Source of the DNA: Chloroflexota bacterium
Lineage (GTDB): Bacteria > Chloroflexota > Anaerolineae > UBA4142
Assembly: GCA_023381515.1 (NCBI GenBank)
Contig: JAMCQI010000100.1
Location: 84,282 to 148,281, forward strand
DNA: 64,000 nucleotides
Reading direction: 5' to 3'
The notes beneath the pieces are model-generated. The model had not been told where the DNA came from. It saw nothing but the letters and a program-made list of their open reading frames with translations, and searched no databases. Made by a program: the position numbers and the translations under genes. Below, in pieces: positions 17,208 to 25,926 of the stretch; position 1 is the stretch's first letter; every line of letters begins with the position of its first letter.

Positions 17208-19526
17208 GTGGACACACCAGCTTGGTTCATCCCAGACCGCGACCCCTCCGTTTTCTACCCTCTCCACAGCTTTCTCAACCGGCCACCGGCCAGCGTGGTG
17301 GAAGCATATTTGACCGCGCTCACGGCTCCCGGCGATCTGGTGATTGACCCCTTTGCCAGCACGCCGACCGTTGCCTGTGCCGCTCACAAGCTCGGCCGGC
17401 GGGTGATTGCCGTGGAGAGCAATCCTCTCTTTAGCTGGCTCGCGCGAACGGTCGCGACTCTGCCTCCGCCGTCAGAAATGAACGCCGCACTGACGGAGCT
17501 GGGAGACGCGATCAAAGATGAAGCGTCCTTGCGCGCTCATATCAGCCAGCTTTACTCCACGACCTGCGCGGGCTGTCATCAATTGACGCCCGCCACTTTT
17601 TTTATATGGGCACGCGGTATCGGTCCGGTCCGGCGGCATTATGTTTGCGCGCACTGCGGCGAGACCTATGACGGCCCCGCCTCTGATGAAGATCGAGAGC
17701 AGGCGGCTCGCTTTGACCCACACGGCTTTCACTATCATTTCGCCTTTCAACGAATTGCGCCAGAAGGGAATAGGTACGACGAGCGGACGCGCAAGATTCT
17801 GGATCTCTATACGCCCCGCAATCTTTATGCCCTCGTCACCCTCACCGTGAAAATCGATACGCTGTTTCACGCTCGGCGCGAGCGCGACCTCTTGCTGCTC
17901 CTGCTCTTGCATCTCCTCGACCGCGGCTCTTCTTTCTACAACGACCCCGCGGCAGATGCGACAGCTCAGCTCAAAGCCCACAAGGAATTTGTCGAGCTCA
18001 ATTTGTGGACAGAGATGGAACAAACAGTACACCGCTTGGCAGAGATTGGTGCACGCTGGAACTTGACCCTCTCTCCGTCCACCGCGGACGTGATTCTAGC
18101 AGAGCACGCCCGCGTGTTCATGGGGCGCGGGAGCGCCAAGGCCCTTGGCCGCGCCATCCCATCGCATACGGCCACATGCGTCCTGACTGCCGGACCGCAA
18201 CGTCGGCTCGCCGTCTGGGCTCTCTCTTACTTTTGGGGCGCGTGGGTACTCGGGCGGTCCGCAGTGAAATCGCTCGTTCCCGCCCTCGACACGCACAAAG
18301 GCGATCCCAATTGGGAAAGGCGTTGGTATGCCGACCTCCTCGAGACAGCAATGGAGGCACTTGCAAAACTCCTCCACTCTGAAGGACGCGCGGCGTTCAT
18401 TTTCCGCGAAGCGTGGCACGAACCTGTAGAGGCACTCCTCTTATCTGCGGCGCGGGTGGGCTTCGACCTTGAGACTATGATGTTTCAGCCCGCGCTCGGC
18501 GATTGCGCTCGCCGCGAGTTCGACAGTGTGCGCGGCAATTACCGGATTTCGTTTGTGCCCGGAGGTGAGAAAGGGGTCTCGCTCTCCGAAGGGGAGCTGG
18601 CGAGAAAGATGCGGAAGGCGGCTTACGAAGCGGGGAGGGACGTCCTGACCCGGCGGGGCGAACCTCTTACCTATTCGTGGTTACACCTCGCAGCCTTTAC
18701 TCGCCTCGCCCGGGAGGGCTACCTCGCCCAGACGGCCGCACTCTATCCCAAAACGGGGCCGGGGCGTTTTGCCTTTTCCGCTGTAAGAGAGGGGTTGACG
18801 GAGGGGTACGCCCAGGACATTGATCATTATTCTACGGCCGACCAATTCCTTTGGTTAAGACGCGTTTCAGCTGCAACGCTGGACCTACCCCTGGTCGACC
18901 GGGTGGACGATGCTGTGCGCGAGATTCTCTTCGCGGGAAAATCGGCTACCCGACAAGAATTGGAGGACGCGATTTATCTGCGCTTTCCCGGCGATCTCAC
19001 CCCGGAAGCCGGGTTGATCGATCTATGCGCCCAGGCCTATGCGGTCCAAGCTGCGGATCTAGCGCACGATAAACAAGCCGCCGTCTGGCAGTGGCGGGAA
19101 GAGGACCCGGAGCAGGAGAAGGCGCATGCCCTTGAACGGCTGGCGGATCTAGGCGAACGGCTGCAGTATCGGGTTGCACAATCTGCGCCCTTTGATCTGA
19201 CCTGGGAGGCGGAAGGGGAAATGGCTCACGGTTTTGTCTGGCGATCGCGCGCCTACTTTGGCGACCTCACGCGCATTCAAATCGCCCCGAGCCACGGTTA
19301 CCTCATCATCCCCGAAGCGCGCGTCCCCTTGCTGCAAGCCAAGGTGCGACAACTGCCTACCCTGGCAGAAGCGTTCCACGATGCCGGCTGGGGTTGGGTC
19401 CGGCTGCCGTTTGTCGACAAGCTGCTGGAGCAGGAAAAGGTCGAGCGGCAGCACATCCTCTTGATTACCGGTCTTGTGCCGCCCGCCGCAGAAGAACAAA
19501 CGCAATTAGAGCTATTTAGGGAGTAG
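17208..19526 (+). CDS. DNA-methyltransferase-like protein with degenerate catalytic motifs
   Basis: About 772 residues, built like the N4/N6 DNA methylases of the DUF1156/PF01555 group. Residues 41-72 (PGDLVIDPFASTPTVACAA, then VIAVESNP) correspond to the SAM-binding motif I. A zinc ribbon has C120, C123, C147 and C150. At 322-331 the strand CVLTAGPQ lies where the catalytic (D/N)PP(Y/F) motif is expected, before ALSYFWGAWVLGR. Residues about 420-460 resemble the 'LKPGG' strand. Both key motifs are eroded (FASTPT for FAGSGT; TAGPQ for DPPY), so DNA methylation activity is doubtful. A C-terminal ~300 residues is unassigned. GTG at 17208 is chosen because the promoter leaves no room for the longer frame from 17055. 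It is convergent with the DUF58 gene, overlapping it by 11 bases. Confidence 0.7.
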   Translation: MDTPAWFIPDRDPSVFYPLHSFLNRPPASVVEAYLTALTAPGDLVIDPFASTPTVACAAHKLGRRVIAVESNPLFSWLARTVATLPPPSEMNAALTELGDAIKDEASLRAHISQLYSTTCAGCHQLTPATFFIWARGIGPVRRHYVCAHCGETYDGPASDEDREQAARFDPHGFHYHFAFQRIAPEGNRYDERTRKILDLYTPRNLYALVTLTVKIDTLFHARRERDLLLLLLLHLLDRGSSFYNDPAADATAQLKAHKEFVELNLWTEMEQTVHRLAEIGARWNLTLSPSTADVILAEHARVFMGRGSAKALGRAIPSHTATCVLTAGPQRRLAVWALSYFWGAWVLGRSAVKSLVPALDTHKGDPNWERRWYADLLETAMEALAKLLHSEGRAAFIFREAWHEPVEALLLSAARVGFDLETMMFQPALGDCARREFDSVRGNYRISFVPGGEKGVSLSEGELARKMRKAAYEAGRDVLTRRGEPLTYSWLHLAAFTRLAREGYLAQTAALYPKTGPGRFAFSAVREGLTEGYAQDIDHYSTADQFLWLRRVSAATLDLPLVDRVDDAVREILFAGKSATRQELEDAIYLRFPGDLTPEAGLIDLCAQAYAVQAADLAHDKQAAVWQWREEDPEQEKAHALERLADLGERLQYRVAQSAPFDLTWEAEGEMAHGFVWRSRAYFGDLTRIQIAPSHGYLIIPEARVPLLQAKVRQLPTLAEAFHDAGWGWVRLPFVDKLLEQEKVERQHILLITGLVPPAAEEQTQLELFRE

Positions 19527-20862
19527 GACCGCTCGCCCACTGCCCCAGTACACCCCGCAAGTCGTCTCCCTCGCGCACGACATAGTTCGGAATCCCACTC
19601 GCAAAGAGCTCTGAAGCAGCGGCTTTGGTTTCGCCGCGGCCGCCAAAGGTGTTGATGTCAGTGAGCACGGAGATGACACGGAGACCCCGGCGCTTGGCTT
19701 CCCGTGCCGTCTTGATCCATTCCAAGTCGGCGGAAGGGCAAACCGTGACGACGGTGATATTGCGCCCCAAATGCGCGCTTTCCACGCCGAGCACGTGGCT
19801 GAACGGCAAATTCCCCTCCGCGCGCAGGACGGCAAGCACCTCCAGAAGGCGATTGAGCTGCCGGTCGCCCCGGTCCGGCTGGATGAGCTCGCGATGATGC
19901 CCGTAGGCGACCAGACCCACTGCTCGATGCTGCCGTAAATAGTATCTGGCAACCGTGGCCGCGATGGAAACGTCGTACTCTTCCGTGCTGGGCGTGAGGC
20001 GTGTGCGTTGATTGCCAAACCACATCTGGCCCAGGTCCGAAAGATCCTCGCCATCGTCCAGGGGCTTGCTCGCCTGCACTCCTCGCTCCATGTCTAGAAA
20101 GACCCACACATCCGCCGAGGGATCGAGCTCGAATTCTTTGACGATCAGGCGGTCGGTGCGAGCGGTCGAACGCCAATGAATGCGGTTGAAAGAATCCCCG
20201 GGCGCATACTCACGTGTGCCCACCACATTCGTCGTGGTGTGGTGCGTGCGGCGTCGCTGAGTATCGCCTCCAGACAGGTGCCCCATGGGAGGAGCAAAGA
20301 CAGGGAGATCGACGGCCATGGGATAAACGGTGAGGCTCGCGGCTGTGTTCGGCAAGCGCCGTTGAAAGACAAAGAGACCAAAGGGATCCCCGGACGCGAG
20401 TGTGATGGGGCCGAGATGAAAGCGCCCGCGCTGACGGCAGAGGGTGCGCACATTCCAGCTCCAGCGGACTCCTGCTTGCAGCCCATTTAATACACGACCC
20501 ACCCGATGCCCGGGCAACTCGGATTCGTCTCGTACCTCCATCCAAATCTTGGCCAGAGCACCGCTGTTCCGCACGAGGAAAAGCTCCTCGGCCACACGGC
20601 CGACTTGCGTGCGAGGGGTAACGAGCCGGCGCTCTAATTGAAAGGTAAAGACGCTATAAGCTGCCCAGAGGAACGAGAGGAAGATGACGGCCAAGATAAG
20701 GTAGGAGAGACGGAAAAAGATGTCGCGCTCGGTTTGGAATGCAAACGCGGTGAGAATGACCCAAATCAGCAGGAGGGGCCAGTGCCGCATGGAAATATGA
20801 AGCGGCCCGGAGCGCAACGGGATCCAGATCGGTTCCCGCAGCAAGCGACGTACTCTTTTCAT
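19516..20862 (-). CDS. DUF58 domain-containing membrane protein
   Basis: 448 residues with two N-terminal transmembrane helices (about 25-45 and 48-68), a beta-rich middle, and the DUF58 signature GDSFNRIHWRSTARTDRLIV near residue 220, followed by a vWA-like domain (DVWVFLDMERG). In other bacteria DUF58 proteins are encoded with MoxR ATPases and vWA proteins and are thought to act in metal-complex or surface-protein maturation. Here no moxR neighbour is present. It lies downstream of the cNMP/bPH gene on the same strand with a gap of about 98 bases. Confidence 0.88.
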   Translation of the reverse strand: MKRVRRLLREPIWIPLRSGPLHISMRHWPLLLIWVILTAFAFQTERDIFFRLSYLILAVIFLSFLWAAYSVFTFQLERRLVTPRTQVGRVAEELFLVRNSGALAKIWMEVRDESELPGHRVGRVLNGLQAGVRWSWNVRTLCRQRGRFHLGPITLASGDPFGLFVFQRRLPNTAASLTVYPMAVDLPVFAPPMGHLSGGDTQRRRTHHTTTNVVGTREYAPGDSFNRIHWRSTARTDRLIVKEFELDPSADVWVFLDMERGVQASKPLDDGEDLSDLGQMWFGNQRTRLTPSTEEYDVSIAATVARYYLRQHRAVGLVAYGHHRELIQPDRGDRQLNRLLEVLAVLRAEGNLPFSHVLGVESAHLGRNITVVTVCPSADLEWIKTAREAKRRGLRVISVLTDINTFGGRGETKAAASELFASGIPNYVVREGDDLRGVLGQWASGPTP

Positions 20863-20960
20863 TTCTGATCGATCCTAGCTCTAGCTCTCTGCAACCCACA
20901 CCGGTGCGGCGCACCTGCCAACCGCCTCGCCCACTGAATGAAACGGCGCGCGAGCCGGCT

Positions 20961-22877
20961 TTATGCCGGTTTGGAATCGTCTCTCGGCGTGAGAGGACCA
21001 GAACGACCACCGGGGGACATGGGGCTGCCCGGCGGCTTGACATCTTCTTGCGGCTGCATGAGGCGATGGTACTCCATGAACCAGTCTAAAAACTGCTGCC
21101 GCTCGCGGACTGCCTGCTCGCGACGAAACTGATGGCGGTGCACTTCGCGGCGGTGAAAGATCTCCGCGCTCGCCTCACGGGGTTCAACCACATTGTAAAA
21201 GATGAGACGCCCGGCCCCCGCCGTCTCGATGATCAAATCCCCGAAATTGAACAGGTTCGCGAGGATCCCCTTTTTGGAAAAGGAAATGTTCTGCACCCGG
21301 TCGAGGGTCGTCTCAATCGATCGCTCTCTCAGCCCGAACGGGCTGCGCTCGACATCCACCACCCGATCCGCCGTGACGCGGTAGACGTCGTTGCTCCAGT
21401 CCTCATAACGATACCAGGCCCAGAAAACGATCAAGCTGAGCATCAACCCCCAAAGGCACACGAGAAAGATTACGACAAAGACCGACTGGACGGCAGTGCC
21501 GAGCACGCGCAAAGGCACAATGCCCGAGAGGTGCAGCAGGCCCACCGCCAGGATAATCGCAAAGGACAGGGCCGGCTCTGCAATCCGGTCCAAGAGAACG
21601 AACCAATGCTTGCGCCACGTGATGCGGTCCGTCTCTTCAATTCGCAGGCCAAACCAATCGTTGATCCATTTGCCCAAGCCCGATCGCTTGCGCCATCGCC
21701 GCGGCTGCTGTGGAACGGTGGCCGTTTCTTCGCGGTGAGAGGAAATCGAGCCGGGTCGGACAGTGTTTTCGGCGTCTTGACCGGATAGTTGTGGCCCTAT
21801 CGGCGATGCCTGTCGAGCAAGGGCCGCCTCGCCCGAGTCTGCGCGGCTGCCGGTTGTAGGCGGTATGAGATCGGGCGCCAGGTGCTGCCATGATTGGGCG
21901 CGGATGTCTTCCCGAACTTGATCCCGCTCGTACGACTCCCCCTGGCTACGAATCCGGTCAAGCTGCTCAAACACTTGCTGACGAATCCGGGCCGAGCGCG
22001 GGGCAAAGCTGAAATGAATCTCCATATCCCCCGCCGTCTCAACCCTCAAATCACAAAAACCGCACAGCCGTGCCGCCCAGCCATTGACCGTTTCCAGGAC
22101 GTTGGTCACCTGCGCCAGGGGCGCTTCCTCCCGTTCATCAAAGAAGAGGGCGACTTGTTCCGTGTGGGCGACGCGCTTGTTCGTCACGATGTAGTAATCG
22201 TTCGTCCAGTCGAGGATGTGCCACGCGAAGCTACCGAACCCCCAGACGACAGCTGCCAAGACAAGGAGGAAAGGAGCATCACGGATCAGAGATGGGGCGC
22301 CCACGGCTAGAACCAAAGGAAGAACCCAGGTACTCGCGCCGGCGAGGGCAAGGAGCGCGGCCGTGAGAATCGCCGGGATCATCAGGCGCGAGACCAGCGC
22401 GTACCAATGCCGTCGGGTCAAGGTGAGCACTACTTCGCCTTCTGCCAGCCAGGGTAATGTTCGTCGAGCCAGCCGCGCTTGAACATCCGGCCGAATGTGC
22501 AGCGCCGCTTGCGCTTGGGGGTAATCCTCCAGGAGCGCGTCGAACTCGGATTTGGCGAGAACGAAAAGCTGCGCCTCGGCAGAGACGACGTCCATGGTGA
22601 CATCGCGATCGAGCCCGGTCAAGAGGGAGGTTTCGCCAAAAAATGCGGGGGCCGTCAGATATCCGATGAGTTGCTCTCGGTCGGAGTCGTCGGCGCGGCG
22701 AACTCGCAGCATGCCGTTATCGAGCACGTAAAAAGCTTGGCCCGCGTCGCCCTGCCGGTAGATCGTGTCCCCAAACTTGAAGCGGGCATGATGAAACAGA
22801 GGTGCCATGCGCGCCAGCACCTGACTGTCTAATTTGGCAAACAGCGGAATCGTCTGCAGGCGCTCAACAGGAAGCAT
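20961..22877 (-). CDS. cNMP-binding domain fused to two bacterial PH (bPH2) membrane modules
   Basis: 638 residues. Residues 1-120 are a cyclic-nucleotide-binding-like jelly roll (FGDTIYRQGDAGQAFYVLDNG, then FFGETSLL). Two similar membrane modules follow. Module one has hydrophobic hairpins (about 163-235) and a bPH2 domain (NDYYIVTNKRVAHTEQ... with AQVTNV). Module two has hydrophobic hairpins (about 435-500) and a second bPH2 domain (NDVYRVTADRVVDVER... with RVQNISF). A charged, Pro-rich linker separates them. bPH2 domains resemble YdbS/YdbT proteins of unknown role. The fusion suggests a membrane sensor gated by a nucleotide or small ligand. No output domain such as a kinase is present. The C-terminal tail is Pro/Gly-rich. 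Confidence 0.82.
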   Translation of the reverse strand: MLPVERLQTIPLFAKLDSQVLARMAPLFHHARFKFGDTIYRQGDAGQAFYVLDNGMLRVRRADDSDREQLIGYLTAPAFFGETSLLTGLDRDVTMDVVSAEAQLFVLAKSEFDALLEDYPQAQAALHIRPDVQARLARRTLPWLAEGEVVLTLTRRHWYALVSRLMIPAILTAALLALAGASTWVLPLVLAVGAPSLIRDAPFLLVLAAVVWGFGSFAWHILDWTNDYYIVTNKRVAHTEQVALFFDEREEAPLAQVTNVLETVNGWAARLCGFCDLRVETAGDMEIHFSFAPRSARIRQQVFEQLDRIRSQGESYERDQVREDIRAQSWQHLAPDLIPPTTGSRADSGEAALARQASPIGPQLSGQDAENTVRPGSISSHREETATVPQQPRRWRKRSGLGKWINDWFGLRIEETDRITWRKHWFVLLDRIAEPALSFAIILAVGLLHLSGIVPLRVLGTAVQSVFVVIFLVCLWGLMLSLIVFWAWYRYEDWSNDVYRVTADRVVDVERSPFGLRERSIETTLDRVQNISFSKKGILANLFNFGDLIIETAGAGRLIFYNVVEPREASAEIFHRREVHRHQFRREQAVRERQQFLDWFMEYHRLMQPQEDVKPPGSPMSPGGRSGPLTPRDDSKPA

Positions 22878-22890
22878 GAATCCATTTCAG

Positions 22891-22960
22891 ATTGCTGATT
22901 TCAGATTGCAGAAATTCCCCAAGCATTTGGCGCCCCAATCCGCAATCTGAAATCTGCAAT
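22891..22960. repeat. Inverted repeat of the ATTTCAGATT family (intergenic copy)
   Basis: Arms 22891-22909 and 22942-22960 are 19 bases each and complementary at 18 positions, around a 32-base centre. The sequence ATTTCAGATT and its complement also form the repeat at 45058-45199 inside the LAL regulator gene, so this is a dispersed element. It lies between the cNMP/bPH gene and uvrC. Confidence 0.7.
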
Positions 22961-22969
22961 TAGCAATTC

Positions 22970-24886
22970 TTAGAGCTGTTCTTTCAGTTTCTTGGCGGCG
23001 GAACGGGACATGCCTTCGACGGTGGCGAGTTCTTCAACCGAGGCCTCGCGAATCTTGTCGAGCGAGCCAAAATGAGCGAGGAGGGCGCGGCGGCGGCGCG
23101 GGCCGATCCCGGGAATGGAATCGAGCTGGGAGGCGAGCCCGCGCTTGGCGCGCAAGTTGCGATGGTAAGTGATGCCAAAGCGGTGCGCCTCGTCGCGGAT
23201 GCGCTGCAAGAGCTTGAGCGCTTCGGATGAGCGGTTCAGCCGGAGAGATGCCAAGCGTCCGGGCAAAAAGACCTCTTCCTCCTGCTTGGCAAGGCTAATC
23301 AGGTGAACCCCTTCAATCCCCAACTCCGCAAAGACCTCTTGCGCCGCGCCCAGCTGCCCTTTGCCGCCATCGATGATCACCAAATCCGGCATCCGCTTCC
23401 AGGCATCGTCTTTGCCAGATGGAGACCCTGGTGCTCTTGTGCTCTTTTGACCCGACGGGGCAACGCTCTCCGCATGGCTTGTCTCTGGCTCCGCCTGGTC
23501 CAATTGAACGAGGCGACGAAAGCGGCGGCGGAGCACCTCTTGCAAGCTGGCAAAGTCGTTGGCTCCCTCGACGGTCTTGATTTTGAACTTGCGGTAATCG
23601 CTCTTTTTCGCCGCGCCGCGTTCAAAGACGACCATGGACCCGACGGAGTTGGTCCCCTGCGTGTTGGAAATATCATAGCATTCCATGCGCAAGGGAGGAT
23701 TCTCCAAGCCGAGCGCTTCCTGCAATTCGGCGACGGCGCTCATCTGTTTGGTCTCATCCGCGAGCCACTGCGCCTTCAGGCTTGTGAGGGTCGCCTGGGC
23801 ATTCTCTTCCGCCATCTGGACGAGTTCCCTGCCCTGGCCGTTGCGCGGCACCTGGAGCATGACCGTCTGTCCCCGGCGACTCTGGAGCCAGGCCTCGATG
23901 ATCTGTGCCTCGTCCAGATCCTCCGGCAAGAGGATTTCGGGCGGTACGTAGGCCGCTTCATCGTAAAACTGTTTGATGAAGGAGGAGAGCACCTGATCCG
24001 CCTTTTCTCCTTCCGTCCCCTCAAGGACAAAGTACTCACGGCCGAGCAACTTGCCGCCGCGTACGAAAAAGACCTGGACGCACGCGTCCCCATCATCCTG
24101 GGCAAAGGCAATCACATCCTGGTCCGTCGTCGCGACGGAAACCACCTTTTGGTGCTCGGCGATTCGGGCGAGCGCCTGGAGTTGGTCTCGATAGCGGGCG
24201 GCGCGCTCGAACTCGAGGGCAGCCACCGCTTCGTCGAGCCTCGCACGGATGGCAGCCGTAACCTCCTCCGTCCTGCCTTCCAGAAACATGCAGAGGCGAT
24301 CGATCATGGCGCGATACTCTTCGCGGGTGGAGACGCCGATACAGGGCGCCATGCAAAGACCAATGTCATAGTAAAGGCACGCCCGCTTGTCGCGGCCGGT
24401 GATCTCCCTATCGCAGGTGAGATAAGGAAAGACCTTGCGCAGAGTATCGAGCGTCTCGTGGACAGCCCACACCGCCGTAAATGGGCCAAAATAGCGGGCG
24501 CCGTCATGCTCCATCCGCCGCGTCAACAAGACCTTGGGGAAGGGCTCTTGCCAGGTGACCTTGATGTAAGGATAGCGCTTGTCGTCCTTGAGCCGGATAT
24601 TGAAATGCGGCTTCCATCTCTTGATGAGATTACATTCAAGGACAAGCGCTTCCAGTTCCGATTCGGTGACGATGAATTCGATATCGCGGATGCGGTCGAC
24701 GAGATGGAGGGTCTTGATGTCGTGGCCATTCGGCGCGTGGAAATAGGAGCGGACACGGTTGCGCAGATTGATTGCCTTGCCGACATAAATGACCTCGCCC
24801 TTGTCATCCTTCATCAGGTAGACGCCGGGATTGGTCGGCAAGGTATCCAGTTTTTGCTGAATTTCAGGTCGTGCTTTCGATTCCAT
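22970..24886 (-). CDS. uvrC: Excinuclease ABC subunit C
   Basis: The dual-incision nuclease of nucleotide excision repair. 638 residues: GIY-YIG domain (about 15-95, NPGVYLMKDDKGEVIYVGKA), Cys cluster (CYYDIGLCMAPC), UVR motif (about 205-240, AAIRARLDEAVAALEFERAA), RNase H-like nuclease domain (MECYDISNTQGTNSVGSM, then DLVIIDGGKGQL), and C-terminal helix-hairpin-helix (SIPGIGPRRRRALL). The insertion at about residues 470-498 (SGKDDAW region) is low-complexity. An extended -10 (TGGTATAAT, 24895-24900) lies 8 bases before the ATG, so the mRNA is predicted to be nearly leaderless. No SOS box is seen here, unlike radA. Confidence 0.97.
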   Translation of the reverse strand: MESKARPEIQQKLDTLPTNPGVYLMKDDKGEVIYVGKAINLRNRVRSYFHAPNGHDIKTLHLVDRIRDIEFIVTESELEALVLECNLIKRWKPHFNIRLKDDKRYPYIKVTWQEPFPKVLLTRRMEHDGARYFGPFTAVWAVHETLDTLRKVFPYLTCDREITGRDKRACLYYDIGLCMAPCIGVSTREEYRAMIDRLCMFLEGRTEEVTAAIRARLDEAVAALEFERAARYRDQLQALARIAEHQKVVSVATTDQDVIAFAQDDGDACVQVFFVRGGKLLGREYFVLEGTEGEKADQVLSSFIKQFYDEAAYVPPEILLPEDLDEAQIIEAWLQSRRGQTVMLQVPRNGQGRELVQMAEENAQATLTSLKAQWLADETKQMSAVAELQEALGLENPPLRMECYDISNTQGTNSVGSMVVFERGAAKKSDYRKFKIKTVEGANDFASLQEVLRRRFRRLVQLDQAEPETSHAESVAPSGQKSTRAPGSPSGKDDAWKRMPDLVIIDGGKGQLGAAQEVFAELGIEGVHLISLAKQEEEVFLPGRLASLRLNRSSEALKLLQRIRDEAHRFGITYHRNLRAKRGLASQLDSIPGIGPRRRRALLAHFGSLDKIREASVEELATVEGMSRSAAKKLKEQL

Positions 24887-24894
24887 TTCCGTAC

Positions 24895-24903
24895 ATTATA
24901 CCA
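24895..24903 (-). promoter_or_regulatory. uvrC extended -10 promoter, near-leaderless
   Basis: Minus strand TGGTATAAT with the core at 24900-24895. The uvrC ATG starts at 24886, so the leader should be 0-3 bases. No convincing -35. Confidence 0.6.
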
Positions 24904-25084
24904 CCACTCGCAAGGCGACCGAGGTCTCCCAAGAGCCCAACCCTTGGGCGGTGCACCTTTGATGCGACGAGAGCTGTTGGATGTGCGGGGAGTGTCTCGA
25001 TGCCGAGACCGAGGGTCGTGCTTTCATTGGCATGCAAGGACGAAGGGGATGCGCAAAGGCGATTGAGCGCCCTTGCGCACCCTA

Positions 25085-25164
25085 GATCCGGCGGCGCCCA
25101 TGGTGACGCCGCCGACCAGTGACTTTTGGACGGCAAAAAGAACGAGGACAATTGGAGAAAAGAT
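25085..25164 (-). pseudogene. Possible remnant of a MalG-type ABC permease C-terminus
   Basis: Just after the ssb stop, the minus strand reads FSPIVLVLFAVQKSLVGGVT followed by MGAAG. This matches the general form of the last transmembrane segment and tail of carbohydrate ABC permeases (…P-LLVLF-Q-FVGGLTAGAVKG). No start, no upstream permease domains and no in-frame partner exist. If real, it is a 27-residue relic; it could also be chance. The rest of 24904-25084 holds nothing I recognise beyond short GC-rich inverted repeats. Confidence 0.3.
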
Positions 25165-25167
25165 CAG

Positions 25168-25605
25168 TTAAAAGGGCAGCTCCTCTTCGCTCTGCGGTTC
25201 GCCCCCAGGCACGGCCGGGACATCACCGGAGCTGGGCGCGGCAGAACCGACCTCCGCGCCCTCGCGGCGACCGAGAAAGCGAACGGTCTGGGCGCGCACT
25301 TCGAACGAGGCGCGCGCTTTACCATCCTGCCCGACCCAGACGCGCGGGCCGCCGTTCTCATCGCCGACAAGAGCGCCCTCGACGAGGACTTGGCGCCCTT
25401 TGCTGAGGTATTGGTTACACGTTTCCGCCTGCTTCCCCCAGACCGAGATGCGAAACCACAGAGTCTCGTCCTTCATCTGGCCGTCAGAAGCGGTGTAGCG
25501 GCGACTGGTGGCCACTGAAAAAGAGGTGACCGGTGTGCCGTTGGGCGTATAGCGCATTTCAGGATCGCGCCCGAGATTCCCGACGAGAACAATTCGCTGA
25601 TACAT
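25168..25605 (-). CDS. ssb: Single-stranded DNA-binding protein
   Basis: 145 residues: an OB-fold (about 1-110, MYQRIVLVGNLGRDPEMRYT with RYTASDGQMKDETLWFRISV) followed by an acidic flexible tail ending EEELPF, the conserved DDxxF-type tip that recruits repair and replication proteins. The frame is open to 25635, but AAGGAG sits just before the ATG at 25605 and MYQRI is the family start. It lies upstream of the uvrC region on the same strand, but not in the usual rpsF-ssb-rpsR cluster, so it may be a second SSB. Confidence 0.95.
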   Translation of the reverse strand: MYQRIVLVGNLGRDPEMRYTPNGTPVTSFSVATSRRYTASDGQMKDETLWFRISVWGKQAETCNQYLSKGRQVLVEGALVGDENGGPRVWVGQDGKARASFEVRAQTVRFLGRREGAEVGSAAPSSGDVPAVPGGEPQSEEELPF

Positions 25606-25683
25606 GGTTTCTCCTTCCGTACTCGTGGGTAACAATCGAAAGCGCCGGTTTTAGTATTCGCACCCCTCGGTGCATCGGTCAAA

Positions 25684-25911
25684 TCAGCGGGTAATCTGAC
25701 TCATAATTTGATTGAGGAACCCCGCTCCGGCGAAAGAGAGAAGAGCAGCGAGGATGCAAGCGAGCAAAACGTTAAGAATCATGCAGCCGATATTCCCGAC
25801 CATCGTGCCCAGTGCAATGTGCCATACGCTCGTGGGCTGTTGCATCACGGTCTCCTTTGAAACAACATTGTTTGCAGGTGCGGGCTCTGCGTTGGCTTGT
25901 GGAGTATTCAT
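25684..25911 (-). CDS. Small one-TM hypothetical protein
   Basis: 75 residues: a polar, Ala/Pro-rich N-terminus (1-25) and one long hydrophobic stretch (about 33-68, ending FLNQIMSQITR). No family recognised. It starts 15 bases after the stop of the DUF4013-like membrane protein gene and is in the same direction, so the two are probably an operon and may work together in the membrane. Confidence 0.55.
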   Translation of the reverse strand: MNTPQANAEPAPANNVVSKETVMQQPTSVWHIALGTMVGNIGCMILNVLLACILAALLSFAGAGFLNQIMSQITR

Positions 25912-25926
25912 TTGATGATCGTCAGG

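Noticed and set aside
23303..25066. 587-codon open frame on the plus strand
   Set aside because: It is the exact complement of uvrC, which has full domain support; high GC removes stops from the opposite strand.
24864..25151. 95-codon minus-strand frame upstream of uvrC
   Set aside because: It overlaps the uvrC promoter and start and reads as low-quality sequence; a different frame gives the better permease-like fragment.
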